A DNA stretch of 64,000 nucleotides from Ruminococcus sp. YE71 (GTDB taxonomy: Bacteria > Bacillota > Clostridia > Oscillospirales > Ruminococcaceae): contig NZ_FPIR01000017.1 of NCBI RefSeq assembly GCF_900119155.1, positions 31,650-95,649 of the forward strand. The letters are read 5' to 3'. A program made the position numbers and the translations under genes. The notes beneath the pieces were generated by a model that worked only from the letters and a program-made list of their open reading frames with translations, was not told the DNA's origin and ran no database searches. Positions 25,149 to 33,356 of the stretch are shown piece by piece (the first letter of the stretch is position 1; the number at the start of each line of letters is the position of its first letter).

Positions 25149-27878
25149 TCACGAACGCCCCTGTCTTTCGTACCATTCTTCTTTGGTTATCATGATTTTT
25201 CTGGGTTTGGCGCCTTCCTGGGGGCCGATTATGCCCATGGCCTCGATGTCGTCCATGATGCGGGCGGCTCTGGGGAAGCCGAGTTTGAGCTTGCGCTGTA
25301 AGAACGCTGTGGAGGCGTTGCCCGTTTCGACGATAATGGTTATCGCCTGATTTACGAGGTCGTCGTCGGGGTTTATCTGGACCTCGGTGTCCTCCTCGTT
25401 CTTGGGCTTCGGCATATTCTGCTCGACCTCGTGTACGACCTCCTGATCGTACTGAGCGCCGTGTTCCTGTTTCAGGAACGCCACGATATCGCGTATCTCC
25501 TGACTGGACGCAAAACCGCTCTGGATTCTGAGCGGCTTCGGGTAGCCTGCGGGCTTGAAGAGCATATCGCCGCGTCCCAGCAGTTTTTCTGCGCCCACCT
25601 CGTCGAGGATTACTCTTGAGTCCACATTATTGGACACCATCAGCGCCGTTCTCGACGGTATGTTAGCCTTGATTATACCTGTAAGTACGTCGGTTCTCGG
25701 CGACTGGGTAGCGATGAGCATATGCATACCCGCCGCTCTTGCCAGCTGAGCAAGGCTCTGTATCGAAGCCTCGACCTCATTTTTCGCCGCCATCATAAGT
25801 TCAGCCAGCTCGTCGAGGATGATGACGATGTAGGGCAGTTTGGTGCGCTTGCACTCGGGGTCGTTGGCTATCATCTCATCGACGAATTCGTTGTATTCTT
25901 CGAGATTCTTCACGCCGTTTGCTTCGAGTAGCGCGTAGCGGCGGTTCATCTCGTTCACCGCCCATCCCAGCGCACCTGCCGCCTTCAGCGGTTCGGTGAG
26001 CACGGGTATCAGCAGATGCGGTATGCCGTTGTAGATCGGGAACTCAACGCGTTTCGGGTCAACAAGTATCAACTTGACCTCGTCGGGCGAACAGCGGTAG
26101 AGGATGTTCAGTATCACCGAATTCGTGAATACCGACTTGCCCGAACCCGTAGTACCCGCGATGAGCATATGGGGCATCGAGGTTATGTCGCCCATGACGA
26201 TGTTGCCCTCGATATCCTTGCCGACCGCGAATTTCAGCAGACCCTTTGCGCGGCGGAAGTCGCGGCTGTCGATAAGCTCTCTCATGGAGATGCTGTCGCG
26301 GTGGATGTTCGGTATCTCGATGCCGATGGCGGGTTTTCCGGGTATCGGCGCTTCGATTCGCACGCTTTGTGCCGCAAGGTTCAGCGCGATGTCGTCCGAA
26401 AGGGAAGTGACCTGCTTTACCTTAACGCCTGCCGCAGGCTGCAACTCGTACCTCGTAACGGTAGGGCCGCGGTGGATGCCGACGATGCGTGTCTTTACGC
26501 CGAACTGTTCGAGAGTCGCCACAAGCCTCTGGGACTTGTCCTGTATCTCGCGCTCGATCTCTTCTTCCGAGCTGCGGTTCTTCGCAGGCTGGAGAAGCTC
26601 GACGGGCGGATAAACGTACCCTACCTGCTCGCCATCTTCGACGGGTCTGTAGGTCTCGGCGTTGGGGTCTACGTTGACCTCGTTCCGGCGGTTCTGCGCC
26701 GCCGACGCCTGACGGATAAGCTCCTTCAGCTTTATCTCCTCGGCGACCTTCTGTTTTTCTTCCTTCACTTGCTCGGCACGGGTAGGTTCCTTCGCAGGCT
26801 TTTCGGGCTGTTTCTTCTTCTCGTTCTCGGTCTCCTGAGCCTGTTCGGAGGCAGGAGCGGTACGCTCGCGCTTGACAGTCCTGGGGTCTGTGCCGTCGGC
26901 TGTCTTCTGAGCCGTTTCGGGCTTCGGAGCCTCCTCCTTCACCTCTTCGGGCTGACCGTCCATGCTGAACTTCTCGGCGCGTGCTCTTGCTTCCTCCTCC
27001 TCGCGGCGGATGCGGTCGAGCTGTGCCTGATGCACCTTTGCAAAGTCCACGCTGCGTTTTTTCAGCTTGCGTTCGGGCTTGCGGACGGGCGCAGGCTGCG
27101 GCTCGTAGCTGTCGAAGGTCATCTGCTCGTAAGGCTCGGGCTCGGGTACGGGCTCGGGCAGATCGTACTTGCCGTCAAGCTCACGTTCGTAGGCGCGGTC
27201 TGCGGCGTTTTCCCTGAGAGCTTTCGCACCGCCGACGATCGGGCGCGTCATGGCGTGGAGTATCTGCGGCAGTGTCAGGTCTGACAGCAGCAGAGCGAAC
27301 AGCACGATGAGCAGAACGATGAGTATTTTCGAGCCGACCTCGCCGAACCATGTCCTGAGGGACAGCCCCATCAGCGCTCCTGCCACGCCGCCACCTCTGA
27401 GTTTCACGCCGTCAGCGTACAGGTGTTTGAGTTTTATCAGCAGCGTCGAGCCCTGCACAGCGTTACCGAAGAATATCTGTGCCGCGCCGCTCAGCAGGAA
27501 GAACATGACCGCTCCCTGTACGGCTCGGGCTATGACCGCGCTCTTCGCCTTTTCCGAAGCTATCGAGAGCGCCATATATATAATGAATGCTCCGAACACG
27601 AACACCGAAGCGCCGAGCATCCCGCGGTTGAGGTCGTACAGCTTTTTCCACAAGCCGTCGCCCTTGATGAATGTCAGTATTATCTGGAATATCCCGAAGA
27701 AGAACATCACCAGCGACCAGAAACGCCTGCGCTCGCGGAACTTCGCGGCAGCCGCATCGTTCTGTTTTGCGCCTGCCGACGGCTTAGCCGTTTTTGAAGC
27801 GCTCCCCGAAGAGCTTTTCTTCGCGGTACTGCTTTTTGATGTGGTCTTTGCAGTGGTTTTTCCTTTACTCTGAGCCAA
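25149..27878 (-). CDS. ftsK: FtsK/SpoIIIE DNA translocase
   Basis: 909 aa from a TTG start preceded by AGAGGGG. N-terminal Ser/Thr/Lys tail, four to five membrane segments (about 50-205), a long Pro/Glu/Lys-rich linker (about 230-400), then the RecA-like motor with Walker A AGTTGSGKSVFTN, Walker B YIVIILDELAELM, and a C-terminal winged-helix gamma domain (QAITIIVETGNASTAFLQRKLKLGFPRAARIMD) that reads KOPS/SRS-type polarity sites. It pumps chromosomal DNA through the division or sporulation septum. TepA lies directly upstream in the same direction, as in Bacillus next to spoIIIE. Confidence 0.95.
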   Translation of the reverse strand: MAQSKGKTTAKTTSKSSTAKKSSSGSASKTAKPSAGAKQNDAAAAKFRERRRFWSLVMFFFGIFQIILTFIKGDGLWKKLYDLNRGMLGASVFVFGAFIIYMALSIASEKAKSAVIARAVQGAVMFFLLSGAAQIFFGNAVQGSTLLIKLKHLYADGVKLRGGGVAGALMGLSLRTWFGEVGSKILIVLLIVLFALLLSDLTLPQILHAMTRPIVGGAKALRENAADRAYERELDGKYDLPEPVPEPEPYEQMTFDSYEPQPAPVRKPERKLKKRSVDFAKVHQAQLDRIRREEEEARARAEKFSMDGQPEEVKEEAPKPETAQKTADGTDPRTVKRERTAPASEQAQETENEKKKQPEKPAKEPTRAEQVKEEKQKVAEEIKLKELIRQASAAQNRRNEVNVDPNAETYRPVEDGEQVGYVYPPVELLQPAKNRSSEEEIEREIQDKSQRLVATLEQFGVKTRIVGIHRGPTVTRYELQPAAGVKVKQVTSLSDDIALNLAAQSVRIEAPIPGKPAIGIEIPNIHRDSISMRELIDSRDFRRAKGLLKFAVGKDIEGNIVMGDITSMPHMLIAGTTGSGKSVFTNSVILNILYRCSPDEVKLILVDPKRVEFPIYNGIPHLLIPVLTEPLKAAGALGWAVNEMNRRYALLEANGVKNLEEYNEFVDEMIANDPECKRTKLPYIVIILDELAELMMAAKNEVEASIQSLAQLARAAGMHMLIATQSPRTDVLTGIIKANIPSRTALMVSNNVDSRVILDEVGAEKLLGRGDMLFKPAGYPKPLRIQSGFASSQEIRDIVAFLKQEHGAQYDQEVVHEVEQNMPKPKNEEDTEVQINPDDDLVNQAITIIVETGNASTAFLQRKLKLGFPRAARIMDDIEAMGIIGPQEGAKPRKIMITKEEWYERQGRS

Positions 27879-27914
27879 ATCTTTCCCCTCTTTTTCCTTT
27901 CCTTTATGAAGTCC

Positions 27915-28643
27915 TCAGCCCTCGATACGGCTGTAAAGCCAGCCTATCGCGTCCGAAAGACCTCCGAGACAGTCGATAAGTCCGCATTCCACAGCGGTCT
28001 CGCCGTCTATGACCGTCCCCACGTCCATCACTATCTCACCCGTCGCGAGCATTAGCTCGTGCAGGCGCTTTTCGCTGATGCGTGAGTTCGCTGTAATGAA
28101 GCGGTCTATCCGCTTCTGCATACGTCTGAAATATTCGAGCGTCTGCGGCACTCCCACCACGGGGCCGTTCATCCTCACGGGGTGTACGGTCATAGTGGCG
28201 CTGGGCACGATGAACGAGCGTTTTGCGCTGACCGCCAGCGGCACCCCGATGGAATGTCCGCCCCCCAGCACGATGGAAGCCGTAGGAGTTTTCATCCCTG
28301 CGATGAGCTCTGCGATGGCAAGCCCAGCCTCCACGTCCCCTCCGACGGTGTTGAGAAGTATCAGCAGACCCTCAGCGGTCTCGTCCTGTTCTATCTCCAC
28401 CAGCGAAGGTATGATATGCTCGTACTTTGTGGTCTTGTTGTCGGGGGGCAGGATATAGTGCCCCTCGACCTGCCCGATGATGTTCAGGCAGCAGATACCG
28501 TGTCTGCCTTCCATCCGTGCAAGCCCGAAGTCCTTTATCTCATCAGCCTGTTCCGCCCCGAGAACGGAAGCCGTTTCCGTCATCGTAAAGGCAGGCGTGC
28601 AGCTGATGACAGGGTGTTTTTTGTGCTGTTTTTTCTTCGACAT
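27915..28643 (-). CDS. tepA: ClpP-like serine protease TepA
   Basis: 242 aa. Membrane-free ClpP-fold protein. Catalytic Ser lies in LGGGHSIGVPL and His in TMTVHPVRM; the ClpP core begins CCLNIIGQVEGH and includes NTVGGDVEAG. The TepA family was linked to translocation-dependent protein processing and degradation of spore proteins in Bacillus. It ends 36 nt before the FtsK start, and the two genes are probably one operon. RBS GGAGGT. Confidence 0.9.
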   Translation of the reverse strand: MSKKKQHKKHPVISCTPAFTMTETASVLGAEQADEIKDFGLARMEGRHGICCLNIIGQVEGHYILPPDNKTTKYEHIIPSLVEIEQDETAEGLLILLNTVGGDVEAGLAIAELIAGMKTPTASIVLGGGHSIGVPLAVSAKRSFIVPSATMTVHPVRMNGPVVGVPQTLEYFRRMQKRIDRFITANSRISEKRLHELMLATGEIVMDVGTVIDGETAVECGLIDCLGGLSDAIGWLYSRIEG

Positions 28644-28760
28644 AGCTTTTTTACCTCCGATAAAATGTTTACGGAAGTTATTCTGTGCCGAAGCGTTTTT
28701 TTCTATTCAAACACTAAACAGTTAAAAAATTGGACAATTACCCTATTATAAATATAACAC

Positions 28761-28790
28761 AAAAGCCCCCCCTTGTCAAGGGGGGAACAC
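28761..28790 (-). terminator. Terminator of the flavoprotein gene, overlapping the tepA -35 box
   Basis: On the minus strand CCCCCCTT-gac-AAGGGGGG is followed by GCTTTTG. The TTGAC of the loop and arm also forms a TTGACA -35, with TATATT 16 bp further on, upstream of tepA. Confidence 0.65.
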
Positions 28791-28825
28791 ATTGTTCATC
28801 GCTGAAAAACATTTGTCACGGGTTT

Positions 28826-30049
28826 TCAGAACGCCTGTGCCGCCGCGTAAGCCGTCGCCCATGCGACCTGTAGGTTGAAACCGCCCGTGTAGCCGTCAAC
28901 GTCCAGCACCTCGCCGATGAAGTACAGTCCCTTCACGAGCTTCGACTCCATAGTTTTCGGGCTGACCTCGCCGACCTCTACACCGCCGCGGGTGATTATC
29001 GCTTCGGACACGGGGCGCAGACCCTTCACGTCGAAGGTCAGCGACTTTATCGCGCGGATAAGGCTCTCGCGTTCTTCGCGGGTTATCTGGTTGACCTTTT
29101 TCACGGGGGAGATGCCGCTGCGTTTGATGATGACGTGGATGATGCTCGCAGGGAGCAGCCGTCCGAGGGAGTTGCCGAAATCGCGGTTCGGCACTTCCGA
29201 GAAGTCGCGAAGTATCCGCTCGCCGAGTTTTTTCTCGTCGAGGGCGGGCTTCAAATCCACCGCGAAGGTGTACTTGCCTTTGACGATGTCGTGCATATGC
29301 GCCGACGCCGACAGCACGAGAGGGCCGCTCATCCCGAAGTGGGTAAAGAGCATCTCGCCCTGCTGTTCAAAGACTTTTTTTCCCGTGGTGTTGTCGGTGA
29401 CGGTGAGTCCGCAGTTTTTCAGCGACAGTCCCATCGCCTGAGCGCACTCGCCGTAAAGCTCCACGGGCACGAGCGACCCCGTACATTCGGTGACGGTGTG
29501 TCCCGCCTGTCTTGCGAGGGTGTATCCGTCGCCTGTCGAGCCCGTCTTCGGGTAGGAGATACCGCCGCAGGCAACGACTACGCACCTTCCGAAGTACTCG
29601 CTCTTACGGCATTTCACGCCCCTGACCTCGCCGTCTTCCATGATGAGGGACAGTGCGTCGTCGCAGACGATGCGCACGCCTGCATCACGGGCGGCGTTTA
29701 TCAGCGCCCCCGAGATGTCCTGAGCCTTGTCGCTGACGGGGAAAACGCGGTTGCCGCGCTCGGTCTTGAGCTCTATGCCCAGCGTCTCAAAGAACGCCAT
29801 AACGTCCTCGGGAGCGAACCTGCTCAGCGAAGAGTACATGAATTTTGAGTTTCTCGGCAGGTTAGCCATGACCGTCTGCACGTCGCAGTTGTTTGTGACG
29901 TTGCAGCGTCCCTTGCCTGTGATGTTTAGCTTTCGGCAGGGCTGCGCCTCGTGCTCGATGACTATGACCTCGTGTCCGAGCCACGCCGCCTGCACCGCGC
30001 ACATCATCCCGCTCGCTCCGCCGCCGATTATTACGATATCTGTCTGCAT
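28826..30049 (-). CDS. HI0933/YhiN-family FAD/NAD(P)-binding flavoprotein
   Basis: 407 aa. N-terminal dinucleotide fold DIVIIGGGASGMMCA with E in the second strand (VIVIEHE). Family markers CRKLNITGKGRCNVTN and the C-terminal GEVLDVDGYTGGFNLQVAWATA are clear. Members are soluble FAD-dependent oxidoreductases whose physiological substrate is generally unknown; the BaiN annotation in this family links some to bile-acid reduction, which cannot be claimed here. It ends a run of minus-strand genes beginning at YgiQ; the gap to the next gene upstream is 69 nt. Confidence 0.9.
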   Translation of the reverse strand: MQTDIVIIGGGASGMMCAVQAAWLGHEVIVIEHEAQPCRKLNITGKGRCNVTNNCDVQTVMANLPRNSKFMYSSLSRFAPEDVMAFFETLGIELKTERGNRVFPVSDKAQDISGALINAARDAGVRIVCDDALSLIMEDGEVRGVKCRKSEYFGRCVVVACGGISYPKTGSTGDGYTLARQAGHTVTECTGSLVPVELYGECAQAMGLSLKNCGLTVTDNTTGKKVFEQQGEMLFTHFGMSGPLVLSASAHMHDIVKGKYTFAVDLKPALDEKKLGERILRDFSEVPNRDFGNSLGRLLPASIIHVIIKRSGISPVKKVNQITREERESLIRAIKSLTFDVKGLRPVSEAIITRGGVEVGEVSPKTMESKLVKGLYFIGEVLDVDGYTGGFNLQVAWATAYAAAQAF

Positions 30050-30118
30050 ATCCGTTCCTTTTTATCCCACAGCCCGATGCTGTGCCTATAGTTGTATTCG
30101 TACAAAAAAGCGGACACC

Positions 30119-30595
30119 TTATTGTTCGGTGCCGTCGCCTCTGTGCTGTGAAATGTCGAAAACGACAGTCATGAGGACTGCCATCATAACGTTCTGTTCG
30201 TCGTAAATCTTCAGGTCGTAGGTGTCGCCGAAAGCCGAAATCGGCTTGTTGACCGCCAGCACAAGTTCGCCGCCGCACTTGACGTTGTATTGCAGACCGA
30301 AGATGTCGCCCTTGGTCTCCCAGCCGATCGGTTCTGCCTTGTAGCTCGAAATACCGACGCGCTTTGTTATCCTGCCTGCCTGTTCGCCGCCGATGGTCAG
30401 CTCGTAAACGGGCAGTACTGAGGGCAGACGGCGCTTTATCTCGGCGAGACATTCGCCGTCGGGGTCGCGGACGAAAAGGTGCGCCCCGAGCTCAAACTTC
30501 GATTCGATGACGAAGAGCGTTTCGCCCTGTTCGTCGTAAACGTGGTAGAAGCTCAGCAGGTGTCCCGTGTCCTGCTCTATTTTCAGCTTTATCAT
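30119..30595 (-). CDS. LURP-one-related (YxjI-like) protein
   Basis: 158 aa. The beta-barrel pattern (FYHVYDEQGETLFVIESKFELGAHLFVRD, LPVYELTIGG, ITKRVGISSYKAEPIGWETKGDIFGLQYNV) matches the LURP-one/tubby-like family, small cytoplasmic proteins of uncertain function that may bind membrane lipids. Its ATG follows the RpiR regulator stop by 3 nt, so the two are translated from one mRNA. Confidence 0.75.
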   Translation of the reverse strand: MIKLKIEQDTGHLLSFYHVYDEQGETLFVIESKFELGAHLFVRDPDGECLAEIKRRLPSVLPVYELTIGGEQAGRITKRVGISSYKAEPIGWETKGDIFGLQYNVKCGGELVLAVNKPISAFGDTYDLKIYDEQNVMMAVLMTVVFDISQHRGDGTEQ

Positions 30596-30598
30596 TCT

Positions 30599-31462
30599 TT
30601 ACCTTTTGTTTTCCGAGTAGACTTCATATTCATCCCATATCTTTTCCAGCTTCTCGAAGCTCTGACGAACGGTGTCCGCCGAGCTTATGGAGAGCGCCGC
30701 TATGAGCGCATTTATCAGGGAGAGCGGTGCGACGAGGGAGTCGGCGAAGCTGTTCATGTCGCTGCGTGCGATGAGCAGGTCGTCCGCGAAGGGTGCCAGC
30801 GGCGACTGTTCCGAGTCGGTCAGCGCGATGACGTGCGCCTTCTGGTTCTTTGCGAACTCCATCATCCTCGCGGTCTGACGTGAGTATCTCGGGAAGGAGA
30901 TGCCTATCATCACGTCCTTTTCGCCGATGCGCATCACCTGCTCGAAAAGCTCGCTGGTGGTGGTGTTGCGAAGCTGTTTCACCTGCGGGAACATCCTCGA
31001 CAGGTAGTAATTCAGGAAGGACGCCAGCGGTTCGGCGCTTCGGGCTCCGAGGATATACACCGTCTCGCAGTGCTCGATAGCCTGCACCGCATTCGTGAAC
31101 GCATCTTCCGAAGTCTCTTCGAGGGTGGTGCGTATCTTCTCAATGTCGCTTGCGAGCACCTGTCCCAGCACGTCGCCACCGCTGAGCCTGTCGTTGGTGA
31201 CCTCGATACGCTGTACGGCAGTGAGCTTGTTGCGCATAAGCTCCTGCAAAGCCCGCTGAAGGGCAGGGTAGCCGTCAAAGCCCAGCATCGACGCGAACCT
31301 CACCACCGTGGATTCGCTCACGCCTACCGTCTTGCCGAGCTTCTGGGCGGTCATGTAAGCCGCCTTGTCGTAATGCTCGGTGATGTAGGCGGCTATCGCC
31401 TTGTGTCCCTTTGAAAACGAGTTCATCTGCTCGTTCATCAGCGTAAATAAGTCCTTGTCCAT
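30599..31462 (-). CDS. MurR/RpiR family transcriptional regulator
   Basis: 287 aa from ATG 31462 (a GTG start at 31474 is possible; neither has ideal spacing to AAGAGGAA). N-terminal HTH domain (MTAQKLGKTVGVSESTVVRFASMLGFDGY) and C-terminal SIS sugar-isomerase-like domain (ETVYILGARSAEPLASFLNYYLSRM, ISFPRYSRQTARMMEFA) that senses phosphosugars. Members control sugar-phosphate or amino-sugar catabolism. No obvious sugar gene is adjacent, so its targets may be elsewhere. Confidence 0.9.
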   Translation of the reverse strand: MDKDLFTLMNEQMNSFSKGHKAIAAYITEHYDKAAYMTAQKLGKTVGVSESTVVRFASMLGFDGYPALQRALQELMRNKLTAVQRIEVTNDRLSGGDVLGQVLASDIEKIRTTLEETSEDAFTNAVQAIEHCETVYILGARSAEPLASFLNYYLSRMFPQVKQLRNTTTSELFEQVMRIGEKDVMIGISFPRYSRQTARMMEFAKNQKAHVIALTDSEQSPLAPFADDLLIARSDMNSFADSLVAPLSLINALIAALSISSADTVRQSFEKLEKIWDEYEVYSENKR

Positions 31463-31506
31463 TTCTAATGACACTTCCTCTTAATGATTTACAGTGCAGG
31501 TTTTGA

Positions 31507-31968
31507 TCATTCTTTTTCAAATTCCACAACGACACCTAAATTATCGACGGTCAGGGTGTTATCCGTCAAGGTGTAGGTCATGATCTCGGCGCCGTCCTTC
31601 GCAATGGTCCCGCCGCCCCATTTATAAGAGCTGACCGACTCGTTCAAAATAAGCTCGCAGCTCCCGTCCCCGTGAAAGGTCATGGCGTAGGTGAATTCAT
31701 CCCTGTTGAGAATCTCCCTGACAGGAACTCTTTTGCCGTCCTCAATGTAGTATTTTGCATTGTATGTACCCGAAGGCTCCGCGATCTCCGCCGATTCCGT
31801 TTCCGATTCAGGTTCCGGGATTTCAGCAGCAGCAGACGATGCTCCTTCGGGAACGCTGTCAGCCCTGCTGCCGTTCACTTCGCTCTGCCCGCAGCCCGAA
31901 AGCCCGAAGACTGCTGCGGCAGAAAAAAGCATCAGTGTGGTCATTCCTTTATTTTTCATCACAGTCAT
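31507..31968 (-). CDS. Small lipoprotein of unknown function
   Basis: 153 aa. Signal peptide with lipobox LSGC (Cys about 26), then a Ser/Glu/Pro-rich spacer and a C-terminal ~90-residue beta-rich domain (TYNAKYYIEDGKRV, YAMTFHGDGSCELILN, YTLTDNTLTVDNLGVVVEFEKE), a pattern like small lipocalin-type stress domains of Firmicutes lipoproteins. RBS AGGAAAG. It follows the acetyltransferase stop by 6 nt and is probably in the same mRNA. Confidence 0.65.
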   Translation of the reverse strand: MTVMKNKGMTTLMLFSAAAVFGLSGCGQSEVNGSRADSVPEGASSAAAEIPEPESETESAEIAEPSGTYNAKYYIEDGKRVPVREILNRDEFTYAMTFHGDGSCELILNESVSSYKWGGGTIAKDGAEIMTYTLTDNTLTVDNLGVVVEFEKE

Positions 31969-31974
31969 TCTTTC

Positions 31975-32409
31975 CTAAAGTTCAAGCTCCATGCTGACAT
32001 GGGGTATGCCGTCCAAGATAAACTCCCCCGAGCACACCTCAAAGCCTGCTTTCCGATAGTAGCCTATCGCGTAGCACTGAGCCTCAAGATAGATCTTCTT
32101 CGCGGTAAAATGCTTCCTCGCCTGTCGGACTCCCTCGTGAAGCAGCAGCCCTCCGAGCCCCTTGCCGTGCTCGACCGTGACCACCCTGCCCAGCTGGACG
32201 GTGTCCTCGTCCCGCTGAAAGAGCCGCAGACAGCCGCCGACGCTGCCGTCATCCTCCTCGGCGAAAACGTGCAGACTGTCATAGTCCTTCCTGTCCATAT
32301 CCTGACAGACGCACTCCTGTTCCACCACGAATACCTCGGATCTCGCACGAAGTATCTCGTAGAGCTCCCTCAGCGTGAGTTCGTCGAAATACCTGACCTT
32401 TATCGTCAT
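31975..32409 (-). CDS. ElaA-type GNAT acetyltransferase
   Basis: 144 aa from ATG 32409, with GGAGG upstream (an earlier in-frame ATG at 32427 overlaps the neighbour). ElaA hallmarks are visible: YEILRARSEVFVVEQECVCQDMD near the N terminus, the acetyl-CoA-binding VVTVEHGKGLGGLLLHEGV, and LEAQCYAIGYYRKAGF. It transfers acetyl groups from acetyl-CoA to an unknown amine or protein. Confidence 0.85.
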   Translation of the reverse strand: MTIKVRYFDELTLRELYEILRARSEVFVVEQECVCQDMDRKDYDSLHVFAEEDDGSVGGCLRLFQRDEDTVQLGRVVTVEHGKGLGGLLLHEGVRQARKHFTAKKIYLEAQCYAIGYYRKAGFEVCSGEFILDGIPHVSMELEL

Positions 32410-32414
32410 GCGTG

Positions 32415-33353
32415 TTATTTCCTCCATACAGTCTCGCCGTCAGTCTCGATGACAACGCTGCCGACTTCCGCAGTGATGTACACTTCCGAACCGTAGTCGT
32501 TCAGCTTGTTAACGGTGACGTCGCTCGGGTGTCCGTAGTCGTTCTGCGCTCCGCAGGAGATGACCGAGATCTGCGGACTTACCGCGGCGAGCCAGTCGTC
32601 GCCTGTGGCGTAGGCGCTGCCGTGATGTCCGACCTTCAGCACGTCGGCGTCCACATCCACCCACCGTTCAAGGAAGCTGTTCTCCTCGTCAAAGCTGCAA
32701 TCCCCCGTAAACAGGAAGGTGCAGTCTCCGCAGGTGAGCTTCACCAGCATCGACCAGTTGTTCAGGTCGGTGTCGTATTCGGTGGGGGCGTAGGTGTCGA
32801 AAGTACACTCCCCGAAGGTATAGCTCATATCCTCCGCATCCTCGATGGCGGCTGTCTCGACCAGCTGGTCGTAGCTCACCGAGTCGGGCAGCAGTTCGTC
32901 GGGGATGTTCGGCATTATCACGCTGCCTGTCTCGAAGGCATTGCAAATGTCCGCAGCCTCGCCGATGTGGTCGGCGTGAGGGTGGCTCAGCAGCAGGTAG
33001 TCGAGCTTTTTCACGCCCAGCTGCTGCAAGCGCAATATCACGGTGTCGCTGCTGTCGCGGTCGCCCGTGTCGATGAGCATATAATGCCCGTCCGAGCAGA
33101 CGAGTGCGCAGTCGCCCTGCCCCACGTCGATGAACTCCACCCAGGTTTTCGTTCTCTTATTCGTCTCGGGTGAGGACGTGTGCTCTGCGATGATGTCGCT
33201 GAGGTGCTGTGAACCCAGTTCTTCGGGCAGTTTCGGCAGCTCGTCCCACAGTCCGTGATACTTGATGAAGCTGGCGGCACCGCCCGCAAGGAGCAGCAAG
33301 CCCGTCAGGAACACCGCAACCGCCAGCGGGTTTGATTTTTTATCCTTAGCCAT
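32415..33353 (-). CDS. Secreted ComEC/Rec2-like metallo-beta-lactamase hydrolase
   Basis: 312 aa. One N-terminal membrane segment (about 10-28) anchors a metallo-beta-lactamase domain: WVEFIDVGQGDCALV, LLLSHPHADHIGEA (HxHxDH metal motif), FLFTGDCS, LKVGHHGS. It corresponds to the standalone form of the C-terminal ComEC hydrolase domain and lacks the ComEC channel, so a competence role is not shown. It is likely extracytoplasmic, with a nucleotide or phosphodiester substrate. Its ATG follows the YgiQ stop by 3 nt. Confidence 0.85.
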   Translation of the reverse strand: MAKDKKSNPLAVAVFLTGLLLLAGGAASFIKYHGLWDELPKLPEELGSQHLSDIIAEHTSSPETNKRTKTWVEFIDVGQGDCALVCSDGHYMLIDTGDRDSSDTVILRLQQLGVKKLDYLLLSHPHADHIGEAADICNAFETGSVIMPNIPDELLPDSVSYDQLVETAAIEDAEDMSYTFGECTFDTYAPTEYDTDLNNWSMLVKLTCGDCTFLFTGDCSFDEENSFLERWVDVDADVLKVGHHGSAYATGDDWLAAVSPQISVISCGAQNDYGHPSDVTVNKLNDYGSEVYITAEVGSVVIETDGETVWRK

Positions 33354-33356
33354 GAT

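Noticed and set aside
26016..27284. Long open frame opposite ftsK (422 codons)
   Set aside because: Its translation has no recognisable domain and mirrors the codon structure of the well-supported FtsK gene on the other strand.
32415..33353. Competence gene comEC
   Set aside because: Only the hydrolase domain with one membrane anchor is present; the channel and DNA-binding parts are absent.
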